A stretch of 64,000 bases of DNA. Source: Isoetes taiwanensis. Lineage: Eukaryota > Streptophyta > Lycopodiopsida > Isoetales > Isoetaceae. Shown here piece after piece: positions 1 to 11,977 of the stretch (position 1 is the stretch's first letter; the number at the start of each line of letters is the position of its first letter). Below the pieces are notes generated by a model. It was not told the DNA's origin and made no database searches. It was given only the letters and a program-made list of their open reading frames with translations. The position numbers and the translations under genes were made by a program. Where the stretch lies: contig JAJEKV010000032.1 in assembly GCA_021234155.1 (NCBI GenBank), forward strand, positions 6,294,736 through 6,358,735, read 5' to 3'.

Positions 1-465
1 ATGGAGTTACGTATTGTCAAACCGACCACCGTTGAGCTCATCGTGAAAGGTGGCGCATGACAAGCGGGGAGAACTCCCACGCCGTAGATCAAACATCGCA
101 ACCTTCCCTGCTGTGAATAGATGGTTTGATGCCGAGTGTAAGTGAACGCAAAGCGCACTCCGCCTCATCGTGAATCGTGACCAATGAGCCTGGAGCCACC
201 GTACCATTACTGCCTTCTCAAGGAAACAGGGGCAGGTACCTCGCAAGGCACTGTGTGGAGAAATGTTCGCCCATCGATGCCCACCGAGCTTTTTACGCAG
301 GTACTGGGCAGGATAGCACAACCGCTGGGAACATCACTTGCTAAAGGGGAGTGATCAGAATAGCTTTATGATCCCCCGGGAATACGACGGATGTTTCCCT
401 CAAACATGGCTTCCACCGCTGGTGATCACGTAAGAAGATGTCAAGAGGGTCAGCACAGCATACAC
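1..465. other. No recognisable gene
   Basis: Only short open frames on both strands, none of which I recognise. The next block is a decayed LINE reverse transcriptase, so this may be its even more decayed upstream part, but I see no motif that proves it. Confidence 0.4.
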
Positions 466-469
466 GGGA

Positions 470-1060
470 AGGCGGGCAGACTTGGATGGCCTGCAAGCTT
501 GAGTTGCTCAAGTAAGGTGATAGCCCATGGTGCCCATCTCACCGCACTGCTCACCGTAATCGCAAGAGGGTTTTCCCTACCATGACCTCTGCTGTGGTTG
601 TTCCGATCTACAAGGGACCCACATTGTCCAAATCAATCATCAACCATCATAGTCACCAAGATTTGCCAAGTCGCGCGCGGCATTTCTAATGTACAGTACC
701 CGGGGACAAGGTGAGGCGCTGAAGTCAAGTACTTACCTGTGCAAAGGTCAATTCCTATATATCTCGACCATTGATCACATCTTCACACTCGTGGACTGGG
801 TCGAGGACAGCTAGGAACCGGGGAGACCACATCATTGCTTTTGTGGACTTGCAAAGGCTTTTGACATACCCTCCGGAAAGTTGTGGGCTAGATTGCACCA
901 TTTCGGCTCCCTATGGATATGCGTAATAAAGCCGATGCAACCGGAAGGATACTATTTGCCAAGAAGTAGCATTGAGTTAGACAAGGTTGTCCTCTCACCT
1001 ACACTTTTGGACTTTACATTGACCGCTTGAAGTTCGGCTAGTCAGCTAATGGGTCATCCG
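470..1060 (+). mobile_element. Decayed LINE reverse-transcriptase fragment
   Basis: Broken across all three forward frames, this block matches, piece by piece, the better preserved LINE at 38617-39440. The shared pieces are a run like HGAHLTALLTVIAR followed by GF near 500-580, a STIDHIFTL stretch with VEDS near 765-815, and a CF-DL-KAFD stretch near 840-870, which is the usual RT motif A context (FVDFxKAFD). A GCPL-like stretch with an FxLYIDRL-like stretch follows near 985-1030. No frame stays open for more than about 60 codons, so it is a dead copy. It could not make protein. Confidence 0.6.
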
Positions 1061-1930
1061 CTAGCTCATCTATGGATGATGTGGGACCTCTTGGCCCATA
1101 CACCGTGAGGGAAATGCAGCACACCCCAGATGCTCCTGATATCTCCGCCAGCGACGGACATGCCACCAACCCGCCAAGACTATGTGGTTTTCATATCGTG
1201 CTTTCAGTAAGGCGAGCGCCAAACAGGCAACACAGGGGTTTTTCAGGGGATGCCCGCGAAGAAGAAAGACCCCATCGAATATGATGGGGACACAGCAACC
1301 CGCTGGCGTGATCAACGAACTCAAAAATGAGATCCATCAAGCCGCACGGAGGTCAAATCGATCAGGAACCCCTCGGACGAATTGCTTATCCAAAACCAAT
1401 CGAGAAAACAAATGCGTAAATGTCTTCAAACCTAAAACCCCGATTTGCTATAGTACAAATTACAGAGTTGAGGAGTAGCTTAGCATCTTTGGTAGCAGAA
1501 ACCATTAGTGATAAATGAAACTTACCTGTCAAGTTTCACTGTGAGCAAACAGCAAGAACACGAGCCAAAAAATCAAGATATCAGTTTGCAAGAGGTAGAA
1601 GGGAAGATTTGACACCACTGTTAGGGCGCTTTTTTCCTCAGAGGTTACCGCGCCTTCCTTCATGACCCACTTCATGTCGTCAAGAAGATTGGGAAAAATC
1701 TGTGCACATACTCTCTCGCCCACCCCAGTAGAAATTCCGCATAAAAGAAGCTAGGAGATAGAGTTCGCATAATGTAAATATGCTTAAGGGAGGAGAAGAT
1801 CCGCTGGATTCCGGGACCTTACTCCAAGCCGCTTAGAATCATGGAAGCTTGAATGGGCAAAGTAAAAGAGGCCAGGATAAAGGATTGAAGGTATATCCGG
1901 ACCAAGCAGAAAAGCCACTACTGCTGTAAA
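1061..1930. other. No recognisable gene
   Basis: Overlapping short ORFs on both strands (for example 1070-1324 minus and 1182-1478 plus) show no family motif. It lies between two decayed LINE blocks and is probably unidentified repeat. Confidence 0.35.
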
Positions 1931-1931
1931 T

Positions 1932-4900
1932 GTGAAACACAATTTAGGAAGCAAGGGCCTTGAGACCAGTCTATGGAATGCGCATGGACTATCTCAGAAA
2001 ATAAATGCAACATCGAAAATTGGGCAACACCATATTCATTGTGCCTACGGTGAGACATGGGCTCACTGGGCCGACATCTCCTCCCACCGATATACCAAAG
2101 GTGTAATCATAGCTCAACCGAACGAGAGCAAACAGAGTTGGCTGTTTTGAGGCATAGCCCTCGCATAAGAAGAAAGATACAAGATGATTTTCGGGATCTT
2201 TAAGGCAAGACCTACAATCAATACATTTGGTTCCGGAAATAATGAAGGTACCACTAATTTTTGCTGGGCTCGCTACTTTGTTCCGTAAAATGCTAAGACA
2301 TATCATAAGCATAATCTAGACAAAGAGAACCCTTATGGAATTTGTGTTTGATATTCTTGAATACTCATCCTAAGGGGATATATTTATAATGTGGTGTATT
2401 TCTAACATGTAATCAAGTACCGCTAGCGTTTAATATCTTTGAGGATTTGGGCAATGTATGCCTTGATGAACACGTAAGACCCCCCGTATATGATGTATTT
2501 TCGAGGATATAACATTCAATGAAATGGGTCACAAACTGAATTACACTACTCACAACCTAAAAATAATCAATGGAATAAAAGCTTTCCACAATCCGTAAGG
2601 TCAATTTATAGAATCACGCCGAGGCAAAGACCATTGATGTTTTGGCAAGAAGCAAAGACATTATTTCGGCTTCTGTGTGGGAGAACAGCCTACATGAGTC
2701 GACCATGCTACCTTGCATATAACACTTAAAGCTTTTTGCCAAGCTAGAGATCTCTGCAGCCACCATCCCCTGCTTTAAAATCAGCTATAAACATCATGAA
2801 GCATATGAGAAAACATAGAAGAGCTTGTGGTCGCTGCTACATGGTCGTGGGATTTGAGACCGATGCGAGAAATTTTCAAGGGCCTTATTTGCAAAGCAGG
2901 AAAAAGGTATCGGCTCAAAGAAATTCAAGGCACAGGTAAACCTTGCAATTCGTGGTGATTCAATGTCGATGCTAGAAAAAGATTGCCACAAAATTGCATA
3001 TGCAAGCCTAATGGTACAAGCAGCTCATTAGAACAAAAACGCTTTACTTTGCTCAAAGGCAATCGTGACCTATCGTAACAACTTCAAATCTCCCAAAGTT
3101 TCTCGGAGTAGACCGTGACAGCCATATACAAACCGGCTCTAGATACCGAGTCACTGCTTAAAAACATGTCGTGGATATATATGAGATAGATGGCGCCGAA
3201 GCATGCCAAATCATACCAACAAAGAGCCCTTTTCACAAAGAGCGTATAAAGAATGTCATCCAAAGCATCAAATAATAAGGCATGTGACGCAGATGGCTTG
3301 TGCATGGAGCTTTAAATGGAGCTGGAAAAATACATTAGCTACCCTAACAGAAATGGCTTCAATAATAGCTTAGTTCAAGGGCTACCAAGAGTTGAGAATT
3401 AATAGGTCCACCCGATCCAGGAAGGAGGAGACCCAAAGTTGCGGTGCAACTACGTAACTATTTTAATCGGCATGGTTCTCAAAAATCTTGGCAGCCGTGT
3501 TAGAAGCAAAACTGAAAGTCATAATGAGTAAAAGAATATTCGGCTCACACACAAGCAGTGTTTCTAGTGTAAACATAGCATATTGGACCATGTGCTAACG
3601 CCAGAGTTGGATCTAGGTGCCAAAGCTCCAAACGCATCCTCAGACATGGCTTTTATAGACTTCACAAAGGCATCACACGATCTCACGCAAGGAACCCAAT
3701 GACATTAATTCGTGACAGGGTGTCCCTATGGAGCTAAGGAGGCAAAAGATCTCAGCTTATAATGCTGAAGTATTGATTAAGGTAGCATGGGACTTGGACA
3801 CCTAAATCAAGCACCAGGAGTTCTGAAAACCCCTTTCCTACCTGCTCGAGCTTTTATGTATGAGTTAGATGATTGGTTCCTAGTCGATCTTTAGTAGGAA
3901 CAAAATTAGGCACATACATAGTGCAGCTTCTCCTATACGCAGTGATGTAGTCCTTCTTGCTAGTAAGAAGGTAACTCAAAGATCATTTACGGTTGGAGGC
4001 CTGGTGGCTTAAAGATGAATGTAAACCTTCAAACTCAAAGGTCATGATTTTGGGACAAGGGAGCGCCCGTTACACATAAGTGCAGATTTTAGAAAACAAA
4101 TTGACTCATATCTAGGACTTGACATTGCATCCAATTACAAAATTGAAGAGAATTGTATAAATAGGCGAGTCTCAAAGGTAAGGCAAGATTATTTCTAGCA
4201 TGATGGCTAAGTGTAGAAAAGCTTTCCTCATCACCGAACCCTAAGAAGATGCTATTCAAAACTCTGTTCGCATAGCCAGCCGTATGGTGCCTCCAATTTC
4301 AGCCGTAAATCTCGCAAGAATGTGGAAAGAAACAGAGGGGAACCCTAAGATGTATTCGGCGAGGAACTTGGGATAAGATCACAAACCAGACGCTATAACC
4401 TAGCAGAGACAGTATGTTCCCGCTTTTGCTTAGAAGGGCTTTTTCATGCTATAAATTTCTATATTAGGGTTAAAGCACAAGATCCTAACAGGGTTATCAC
4501 ATCAAGTACTAGAAAATCCTCGGGGAATGGCAAAGGAAGTCACGGGCATGGGCCGGTAAAGGCTTAGAGAGCTCTTCATGGCCAACAGAGAAAGATGAAG
4601 TCCGAGCTTTACTTGAAAGGAGATTGGAAAAATTATGGGCTGATCCAGGAAGAGGATGCAACAATATATTAAATTGCATGAGGACATATGAGCTAACTAT
4701 ATTTAAAGGCTAACATCCCGCCAAAGAGAAGGAAACTAATAGCCAGGTATAGAACCGGTCGAAGCACAATCTGGAAATAGAAACAGTACAAGCAAAATAC
4801 CAGCAGAAAATCATTGCCTGTAGAATATGCAAGATGGTGGATGTGTAGAAGACGTAAAATCATACTTTCATACAAAGTATTCCTCAATATGCGTATATTA

Positions 4901-5060
4901 GGACACAACTTTGCATCCAGGTCAAGACTTCTTCATCACATATACCACCAATGACGGACCATATATATATGTGGACTATCTGTCTTTGCTATTAAAATTG
5001 TAAATTGTTGTTCAGGTTCTAAGGGCCTCCTGAAATTCAAGAGCATCGCATTATATATAA
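1932..5060 (+). mobile_element. Decayed LINE (endonuclease to C-terminal zinc region)
   Basis: A long, heavily broken non-LTR retrotransposon read on the plus strand. Near 1960-2090 the reading SLWNAHGLSQK...GETWAHW resembles the start of an APE-type endonuclease domain (WNxxGL...ETW). Near 3640-3680 DMAFIDFTKAS resembles RT motif A. Near 3990-4060 a WWLKDECKPSNSKVMILG stretch matches the usual KxxVMxxG segment after the YADD box. Near 4110-4180 a YLGLDI stretch followed by a RRVSK motif is the standard post-RT segment. Near 4600-4690 a run ending CNNILNCMRTYEL and near 4750 a YRTGRS run suit the C-terminal region. Every piece is separated by stops or frameshifts, so only fossil coding potential remains. 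The order of motifs is what supports the call. Confidence 0.55.
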
Positions 5061-6060
5061 CAATAATAATATCCTCCTCATGTCATCCGCACCTCCGCGC
5101 CACTTACCAAAGTGTATGATAGAGGTCACACCCAAGGCACCAAGCAGGAATCTCTGGCCCTCAATATATTGGGATGCATCCATCACGTGACCGCAGTTGG
5201 AAGGCTACGGTGTAATGCAATGCAAAAACAACAGTCATGCAGATATCAGATGATCGGGGCCACCAATACATTTGTTCCGCACCCGGGTTTGTTTTCGGGC
5301 TCTTTGTATGGGCCGAGGTGGGGCCCACACCTTTAGCGCACTTGAACAACTTAGAGCAGTCCAAGGCATTTTTGATACCAGCACTAAGCCAAGCCCCGGG
5401 CCCATATCAGATCTTGTTGTTGCAGGAGACAGGATTCATGCCCTGGCAAAAGATGCCCCCAGTGGCTACTGTCTATTTCCATGTGGCCGGGCTACTGATG
5501 GGCTTACACTCATTCTCGTGACTCTCATTTACGCCTGTATGATGAGAGCCCTTAATGACTCGTGGTGGTTTGTTGGAAGGACAAGAGAGCCTAATGGTCA
5601 TGCCATTGAACGAGACTCCACATAGGTGCGCCTACAGACAGCACGCCGGGCCTAGATAGGCCGAGGGGGCATTGGACTTGTTTCCGGGAAGCTCAGACCA
5701 CCATGCTCGAATGGTAAAGGTGGCACATCACAAACAAAGACATAAACCCCACCGGGTTCGAGGCCCATGTACCTATCTCGCTTCTCGGCCAGCCCATGAA
5801 GAAGCGCAGGATTATCGCTGGGTCTATCTCGAACAGTGGGCTCACCCATCTCGCTTGAGATGGGTCGGTGGGGTTGAGAGCTGGCCAGACAGCTTTGTCA
5901 AGTTGCTCACTGGGGTTATTGAGGATGAAAGCCATGCTTCCAGAGTCATTCAAATTTACAATGACCGGCTCGCTACATCTCTTGGTGTGACCCGTCCCTG
6001 CACGAGCCACTCAAGACGCTTAACAAATCGATCCCTTGGCCCTACCTCTAGGAGGTTTTG
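5061..6060. other. No recognisable gene
   Basis: Several overlapping ORFs of 65-130 codons occur on both strands (longest 5672-6061 plus and 5693-6010 minus). They overlap each other and show no motif I recognise. Base composition is more GC-rich than the flanks. It may be part of an unidentified transposon. Confidence 0.35.
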
Positions 6061-6169
6061 ATCCTCATGACCACCGCTTCCTGTGCCCACCGAAAAGCTT
6101 CTGAATCTATGTGTATATATGTGTATACTAGAAACTATGTTCAGCCACATGGGCATAAGGTTCGTCAAG

Positions 6170-7484
6170 CTCTTTTACATGCTTTTCTTCTTTCCCTTTT
6201 TTCTCCACCCCCTTCCCCCCTCCCTTCCCCTCTGCCTACCTTTTCCTGATGGACTTTTTCCTTTCCATTTCCTCTTTTCTCTAATTCCATTTCTTCTTCC
6301 CCTTTCTTTGTGCCTTTTTCCCTTTCTTGCTCCCTTTTCCTCTTTCCTTTTCCTTTTTCCATTTCCCCTTCCATGCCCTTTCTCCACATTTTTTCTCTTC
6401 CTTTTTTCATGCCCATTTTCTTTTTCCCACCCTTTCCTCTTCCTTTCTTTTTCCTTTCCTTTTTATGCATTTTTTTTCGCTCTTTTTCCCTTTTCTTCAC
6501 CCTTTTCCTCTTTCCCTTTATCTTGTCCCCTTTTCCCTTCCCTCCCCTTTTCTCATGCCTCATTCCCGGTTTCCTTTCCTTTCTTTTTCAATTTTCTTTT
6601 CCTTCACTTTTCCTTTTCCATGCCCTTTTCCTTTCTTTCTCTTTTTTCCCCTTTTCCTTTCCCATGCCTTTTTTTGCTTCCACCTCGTAGACGCTTTTTG
6701 GCTCTTTCCCTTTCTTCACCCTTTCCCCTTCCTTTTTCCCATGCCCTTCCCTTCCTTTTCCCATTTATCTCTTCCCTTTTTCTTCATGCAATTTTTTCAA
6801 GTTCCTCCTTCCTCCCTTTTTCTTTTTTTTTCTTTCATGTCTTTTTTCCATGCCTTTTTGCCTTTCCTTATCCTCTTCCCTTATCTCGCAAGGCTCTTCC
6901 CTTCCCTTTTCTTGTTTCCCTTCCTCTTCCTTTCTCCCCTCCCTTTTTGTCTCTTTTCCTCTCCCCTTTCCTTATTTTCCAACCTTCACTCTTCCTTTTT
7001 CCCAGGCCCTTATCCCATGCCATTTTCTCTTCCCTTTTCTTCTTTCCTCATCCTTCTTTTCCTTTTTCCTTCCATTTTTTCATCTTTTCCCTCCCTTTTC
7101 CCTTTATTCAACCTCCTCTTCCCTTTTTCCCATGCCTTTCACCCTTTTCCTTCCCTTCCCTTTCCCTTTCCCTTTTCTCATGGCCCTTTTTCCATCTCCA
7201 TTTTCCTCCTCTCCCAACACTTTCTCTTCCTTTTTTTTTTCCTTTCTATTTTCCTCCTCGCCTTTTTCTCCCTTTCCCTTTCCCTTCCTTTTCTATGCCC
7301 TTTTCCCTTCTTTTTCTCCACTTTTTTTTTTCCTTCCCTTTTCTTCGGCCCTTTTCCTTTCCACTTTCTCCTTTTCCTTCGGCCCTCGGCTCTCTCCTTT
7401 TCATTTTCTCCTTCGCTTTTCCTTTTTCACTTCCCCACTTTTTTTTTTTCTTTTTCCCACTTTCCCCTTTCCTTTTTCTATTTT

Positions 7485-7531
<47 letters not shown>

Positions 7532-7554
7532 GATATAATAGATATATATATAAT

Positions 7555-7623
<69 letters not shown>

Positions 7624-7740
7624 TTCATTCTATTTTAATTCCTTTCTCCCTTTCCTTTTGTCCTTTTCCCCTCCCTTTTCCTTTTTTCTTCATTTTTCCT
7701 CTCTTTTCCCTTTTTTCTTTCCCCTTTTACCCCTTCACTA
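6170..7740. repeat. 1.6 kb polypyrimidine (C/T) tract
   Basis: For about 1.3 kb the plus strand is almost only C and T, in irregular TTTTCC/CCTTTT mixtures, broken every 40-170 bp by a CATGCC-like word (for example near 6372, 6409, 6553, 6619, 6739, 6848, 7014, 7129, 7293). A (TA)n stretch and another 120 bp of pyrimidines follow. Because TAA, TAG and TGA all need a purine, three plus-strand frames stay open for hundreds of codons; the 556-codon frame at 6083-7753 is a by-product of composition and not a gene. The recurring CATGCC suggests it grew by slippage from a short parent unit. Confidence 0.9.
7489..7620. repeat. (TA)n microsatellite with TAATAGA interruptions
   Basis: About 130 bp of alternating TA, interrupted near 7527-7560 by a few TAATAGATA units, then ending in TTCATTCATTC. 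It sits inside the pyrimidine tract. Confidence 0.95.
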
Positions 7741-7863
7741 TCGGATTGAGTGAATCTTATTGAAGCAACAGTCAAGATGAAATTTTGGTTGAAGTCACGC
7801 ACATGTCATCTTCGCCGTCGGTCGATCAAATCCTCAACCATTCGATCTAGGTCTCCATGGAAG

Positions 7864-8060
7864 ACACACGCTATATTTTTATAATATAAGATTTGTACAG
7901 CTGCCAGCAGGTTTGTTGCTACGACGGTTTTTCCCTCCTAAGGGGGGGTTTTTTAATCCGGGTAGCAACGGGCTTGCTACACCCATGTAATTTGCGTCCC
8001 ATAGGCCGATTGGCCTCCGCGGACGATAAAAGAACCTTCCTTCCTTCCTTCCTTCCTTCA
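7864..8060 (+). mobile_element. LINE 3' end with (CCTT)n tail
   Basis: This block matches the 3' end of the LINE at 39785-39985: a GGTTTTTCCCTC run, a G-rich then T-rich stretch, a CGGGxAxCAA word, the phrase CCCATAGGCCGATT, then GACGATAAAA. Here the tail is CCTT repeated about six times; at 39985 it is an ATTCA-type repeat. A fixed 3' end followed by a different short tandem repeat at each insertion is typical of RTE-like and some other non-LTR elements. The body of this copy is missing or is the pyrimidine-rich DNA upstream. Confidence 0.65.
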
Positions 8061-8170
8061 ACTACATTTGTGCAAATAATCATGACATTTATAACCATAT
8101 TCCAAGAAATATTGGGAATAAGTACCCACATATTAGAATCTTGTTAAATTGTTGGAGGTAAGTGCATATG

Positions 8171-8500
8171 CATTTTTTTTTTTTTTGAAGAACGTGTTTT
8201 ACTTCATATTATACACTCAAAATATTACAAAGTACTTCCAGAAGTAAGAAATGTCCCTGAAGCATCAATCACTTTTAGATGATCACTCCATATTGGAAGT
8301 TTAATACGATCAGGCCAATTGGAGATCTAAAAGCAATTATACAACTTCTTACGAATTTCTTGAAGCACCACCTGAGAAGAAATACGCTTATCATAAAAGA
8401 CCTTTCTTCACTTTCGCTTCCATACACTCCATATTAGCCAAGACTTTGCCATGTGAAATGCAATCCTTTTAGAAGCAAATTCCCCCAAAATGATGGAGAA
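8171..8500 (-). mobile_element. 5'-truncated plant L1 LINE 3' end
   Basis: On the minus strand the sequence reads MAKSWLIWSVWK, then FYDKRISSQVVLQEI, then a SNWPD run, and closes with a 14-nt tail (T run at 8173-8186 on the plus strand). The WSVWKxRNxxxF context is the standard C-terminal end of plant L1-type LINE proteins after the zf-RVT domain. Only the last 330 bp are present, with two in-frame stops, so it is a dead 5'-truncated insertion. Confidence 0.7.
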
Positions 8501-8880
8501 TTATTGATCTAATAAGACTAAAATCAATGGCTCGTACACGGCGGCTTTACCAAACTTTGCTAAAAGGGGCATTTTGGTAGTTATCAAAATTTGTAGAGGC
8601 ATATTGGTAGTTATCCAAAGAAAATAATGAGGCCCTCAAGAAAGTAGAGTCCTGCAAGAAAAATCATGTCAATGCTATAACGGGCATCACCTTTAAGAAC
8701 CAAGATTTAAAAAAACAAAGGGAAATTTACAGGGCAATTTAGGAATTTCCAATCTTGTCTTGAAGTTTCACAAATTCCTTCTGTTAGCTTGTATAAATTT
8801 TATTCCCTTACTAGTTACAATGTTCGGCGTTGTTGGTGCATAATTTGAAACTTGTAAATGCAAGTGCTTTTGTAAGAATG
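8501..8880. other. No recognisable gene
   Basis: AT-rich spacer between the L1 tail and the retroposon. A phrase like GCATTTTGGTAGTTATC occurs twice about 35 bp apart near 8568-8620, but no coding potential is visible. Confidence 0.4.
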
Positions 8881-8893
8881 AAACATTTTCTTT
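8881..8893 (+). repeat. Left target-site duplication
   Basis: AAACATTTTCTTT, identical to 10502-10514 just after the poly-A tail. The pair brackets the retroposon. Confidence 0.85.
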
Positions 8894-10467
8894 GAGAGAG
8901 AGCGAGAATAGGAATGGTGAAACCCTAGTCAGCATTTTAGGACGACGGCGGTGGTCACCAAGCCTTGAGCTCGAAACTTGGTGAAGCTTTATTGGAAGAG
9001 CAGTGACTAATGCACATACCTCGCTTGGCCAAATCGATGGTCACGCTCTAGGCCTCTTATTTGGTCTTCATCAATCTTTTGCAACTTGGGCATGCTTTCG
9101 TGTCATGGCCGCCCGAATCCTTCCTTTGTTTGTTTAAGGTTGGACTAGATAAGAATGGGTCCTTTTGTTTCTGCCATTTTGGTTTGAGCCAGTTCAGATT
9201 AACTTAGCATCAGACAAGCATTTGAAGGACTGCCTGTGCCTCAGAGCTTCAGTAACAACAGTTGTGTGCTTAGGGCAGCATGTATTTCTTATGTTTGATT
9301 AATGACTATGAGATTTTGAACAGTTTTATAGCTCGATTTTTCAGTTCTAGCTTTGCATATTATCCTAGCCATAGATATTTCTTGTTGCACTCATTGCAAA
9401 GGAAAGCCGCACTTCTTGCGGTCTGGAACCGCACTCATTGCGCTTATAGAAGCAGTGGCATGATAATATGTCATGGAATGCCGGAGCTTTTGGGTTGCTT
9501 GTTTTTAAATAATTTTTTGAAGCATTAAGAACTGTGGATTAACTTGGTCTTGTGCAGCTAGATGTATGGAAAATAGTGATATAGCTAGTAATGGATGGAC
9601 TTGCCGCTTTGATATATGAAGTCGCCCGCTCTTGGATTCTTCAGTGGTTTCGGCCGCTTGAGCTAAGGGCAGATCTTGTCACGAGCACTTTGACGGATCT
9701 AGGAGGGCGGATTTTTTATGGAAGCAGTTTGGTTGGTTTTAACTCGTCAGTGTATTCATTGTTTCTAGTATTATGGATTGTTCTAGTATTAAGTTATTCT
9801 AGAGTTCGTCCATCCCTATCCCAGCTAGGGGAGATCGAAATGGATTTATTACGGTTCAGAACGATGCTTTGGGCAAGGATTCGTGTCAAATGGAGAGACT
9901 TTGGGCGGGGAGACTAAAATTTCTTCATCGTTGCAGAATTTGGGAGGCCATGTTTCTAGTGTCCGTGGTGGAGCTTACTTCATGGTTTTCTAAGAAAGTT
10001 GAGCGTAGTGGAGCCGGTGCCTATGCAAATAGTGAAGATGTATATGGGAGTGATTGGACCACCCCCTGAAAGGCCCAGACGATGTTCTACTTAGTTGGAA
10101 GAGAGAGGAGAGAATCTCTTAGTACACATCGAACAGACCCGACTTCTTTTAGTACTTCTATGCGTGATAATATAGCAGCCAAGTTAACGCCGAATGACAG
10201 CTTGCTCTTGTGAGATCTTCATTAGCTTGCATCTTTCTAAGTGGAGGAGCTCTGTGATGGTGGCAGCTTTAGGACTTATAGTGATCTTTATCTCTGCTGA
10301 AATCAGAAGGATTGAACATGGTTTTAGACCCTGGTCTTGGATTGATAGCTTGAATTCTTCCTATTTGATCCATAAGGGATCCTTTGTGTTTAAATTTTTC
10401 CTATCAGGCCTATTGTGGAGCCTCAAATAAGTGTAATCTGTTCACTATATTAATATAAAAAATCTTA

Positions 10468-10504
<37 letters not shown>
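8894..10504 (+). mobile_element. 1.6 kb poly-A retroposon of unknown source
   Basis: The block starts GAGAGAGAGCGAG and ends in 32 A residues at 10473-10504. It is bracketed by an exact 13 bp repeat, the signature of L1-mediated insertion. No reverse transcriptase is visible. The longest frames are 9591-9917 (108 codons), 9280-9528 and 9869-10069, and none is recognised. The last 70 bp before the tail resemble a 3' UTR (TTCACTATATTAATATAAAA). It could be a non-autonomous L1 derivative (5' UTR plus part of ORF1 plus 3' UTR) or a retrocopy of a host mRNA. The GAGAG start, which resembles a plant 5' UTR, fits either. Confidence 0.75.
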
Positions 10505-10505
<1 letters not shown>

Positions 10506-10514
10506 ATTTTCTTT
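10502..10514 (+). repeat. Right target-site duplication
   Basis: Second copy of the 13 bp AAACATTTTCTTT directly after the poly-A run. Confidence 0.85.
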
Positions 10515-10913
10515 AACCAAACATATTATAGCCCATATATTGGCAATCAAGTTGATGCAAATTCGTATATGGGGTTGGCATACCTTTTGGTCCTTGAGAT
10601 ATAACCCATGTTGAAACCTTACAATTAGCTACATGCCTGCTTCAAATGTTTATCCATTGCAATGCGCATTAATGTGAGACGGACCCAGCCCTTTTGACGT
10701 GAGTCGTCACCCGCATTATACAATTACATTTAAAACAAGATTAGCTATCATGTAATACTAAACATTCATGGACTGCAAAATCTCAACAGATATTCACATT
10801 GATCACAAAGTGACAATAACTCATATGCATAACGTTCAAAGGACCACATCACTCAGCATGATTCACACCTCAGATAGTCTCGCTGCTTATAGAGTTTGTA
10901 TGCTAACAGCATA

Positions 10914-11237
10914 TCAAAGGATAACAAAAGACATCTGTACAAACAAAAATATAATAAGGTCACTCAGATCCTCCATATGAGGTGACTGATGACAATCCAG
11001 TAGAACCAGAGAAGGTTCATCTCCCGACTCTCCATCTAAGAGATGAACCCTCAGCTGTCTCTGCTCATAGTATATCTGTCGGAAGAGATCGGTCAGCATC
11101 TCGTAAATCCGGTGCTTCGACACCAACTCTGGCTCGTTCCAGGTTTCCCGAAACCACCATGTCACAAAGGAGTCTAAGTGTAACGTGATACTGGGCTCAT
11201 CCAGACGTGCCATCTTTATTAGACATACAACAAGCAA
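10914..11237 (-). CDS. Exon-like block 4 of an unrecognised gene
   Basis: An open minus-strand block of 107 codons, read ...MARLDEPSITLHLDSF then WWFRETWNEPELVSKH then EMLTDLFRQIYYEQRQL. It is amphipathic and rich in acidic and aromatic residues, with no stretch of low complexity, so it reads like protein. A plausible acceptor (CTAATAAAG) lies directly before MARLDE. It lies in the same strand as three other open blocks up to 13.5 kb and may be the last exon of the same gene. I do not recognise the family. Confidence 0.35.
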   Translation of the reverse strand: MLVVCLIKMARLDEPSITLHLDSFVTWWFRETWNEPELVSKHRIYEMLTDLFRQIYYEQRQLRVHLLDGESGDEPSLVLLDCHQSPHMEDLSDLIIFLFVQMSFVIL

Positions 11238-11977
11238 GAGGGGTTAGTCCACTCGAACTAAGTGGGAAAAACTGAAGTAGGGAACCAACAACCATATAAT
11301 AATGAAATAACTATCCATGTTCAATACACAACTACAGCACCTTACCTTGCTCCATTTTCCTGCAAGAGGTTAGACTATTAATCTTATACCGTCTCATGCT
11401 AAATGCATAACTACATGCCTAGGATCTATGATCCAATCCAACTTTCCCCTTGGGTCGTGACCCCAAGGAGACATATTCCACTGTACGTGCAGGCCTTAAA
11501 ACAAGGAGGCTCTCCCCTTCGACTAATCCGTCTAGCCCTCTGGCGACGGATGCGGAGTTACGCGGCCGCCCCACCCCTTCGAAGATGGACCGCTCAACTT
11601 AATGCAAGATGCCACATAATTATGAAGACTGTTACATAATAGAATCCCATAAGATGGACCCAACCTATATCTATAGATATATCATGCAGTATCTACAGAT
11701 AACACACCATAATGACAAGCACTGGAAATACTATATTACAGCACGAGTCAAGCAAGACGCAGAGTAGAACAGGTCTCGGAAAGCACAATTTCATTAAAAT
11801 GAGAAATTTCGTGATTCCAATTAGGGACGAAATTATTTTTTAGTCCATTTTATGACCAATTTTTGAGCAATTTTGGCACCATTAAGTGAAATAATGTATC
11901 TAAAATGCCATTTCTTGGCGCCATTAAAATTATTGACAGTGCAGATAATGGAGCTAAAGAAACATTAGATTACAAAA
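11238..11977. other. Possible intron or spacer, no gene seen
   Basis: No frame on the minus strand continues the neighbouring blocks. The AT-rich part near 11790-11970 contains three loosely repeated words of the type TTTCATTAAAATG / ACCATTAAG / GCCATTAAAAT. Confidence 0.35.

Noticed and set aside
5161-6168. ORFs of 65-130 codons on both strands at 5.1-6.2 kb
   Set aside because: They overlap one another on both strands, have no motif and could be chance frames in GC-richer DNA.
6083-7753. 556-codon ORF (and 400- and 262-codon frames) rich in Phe, Pro, Ser, Leu
   Set aside because: The tract is nearly pure C/T, which cannot form stop codons. The frames are open because of composition.
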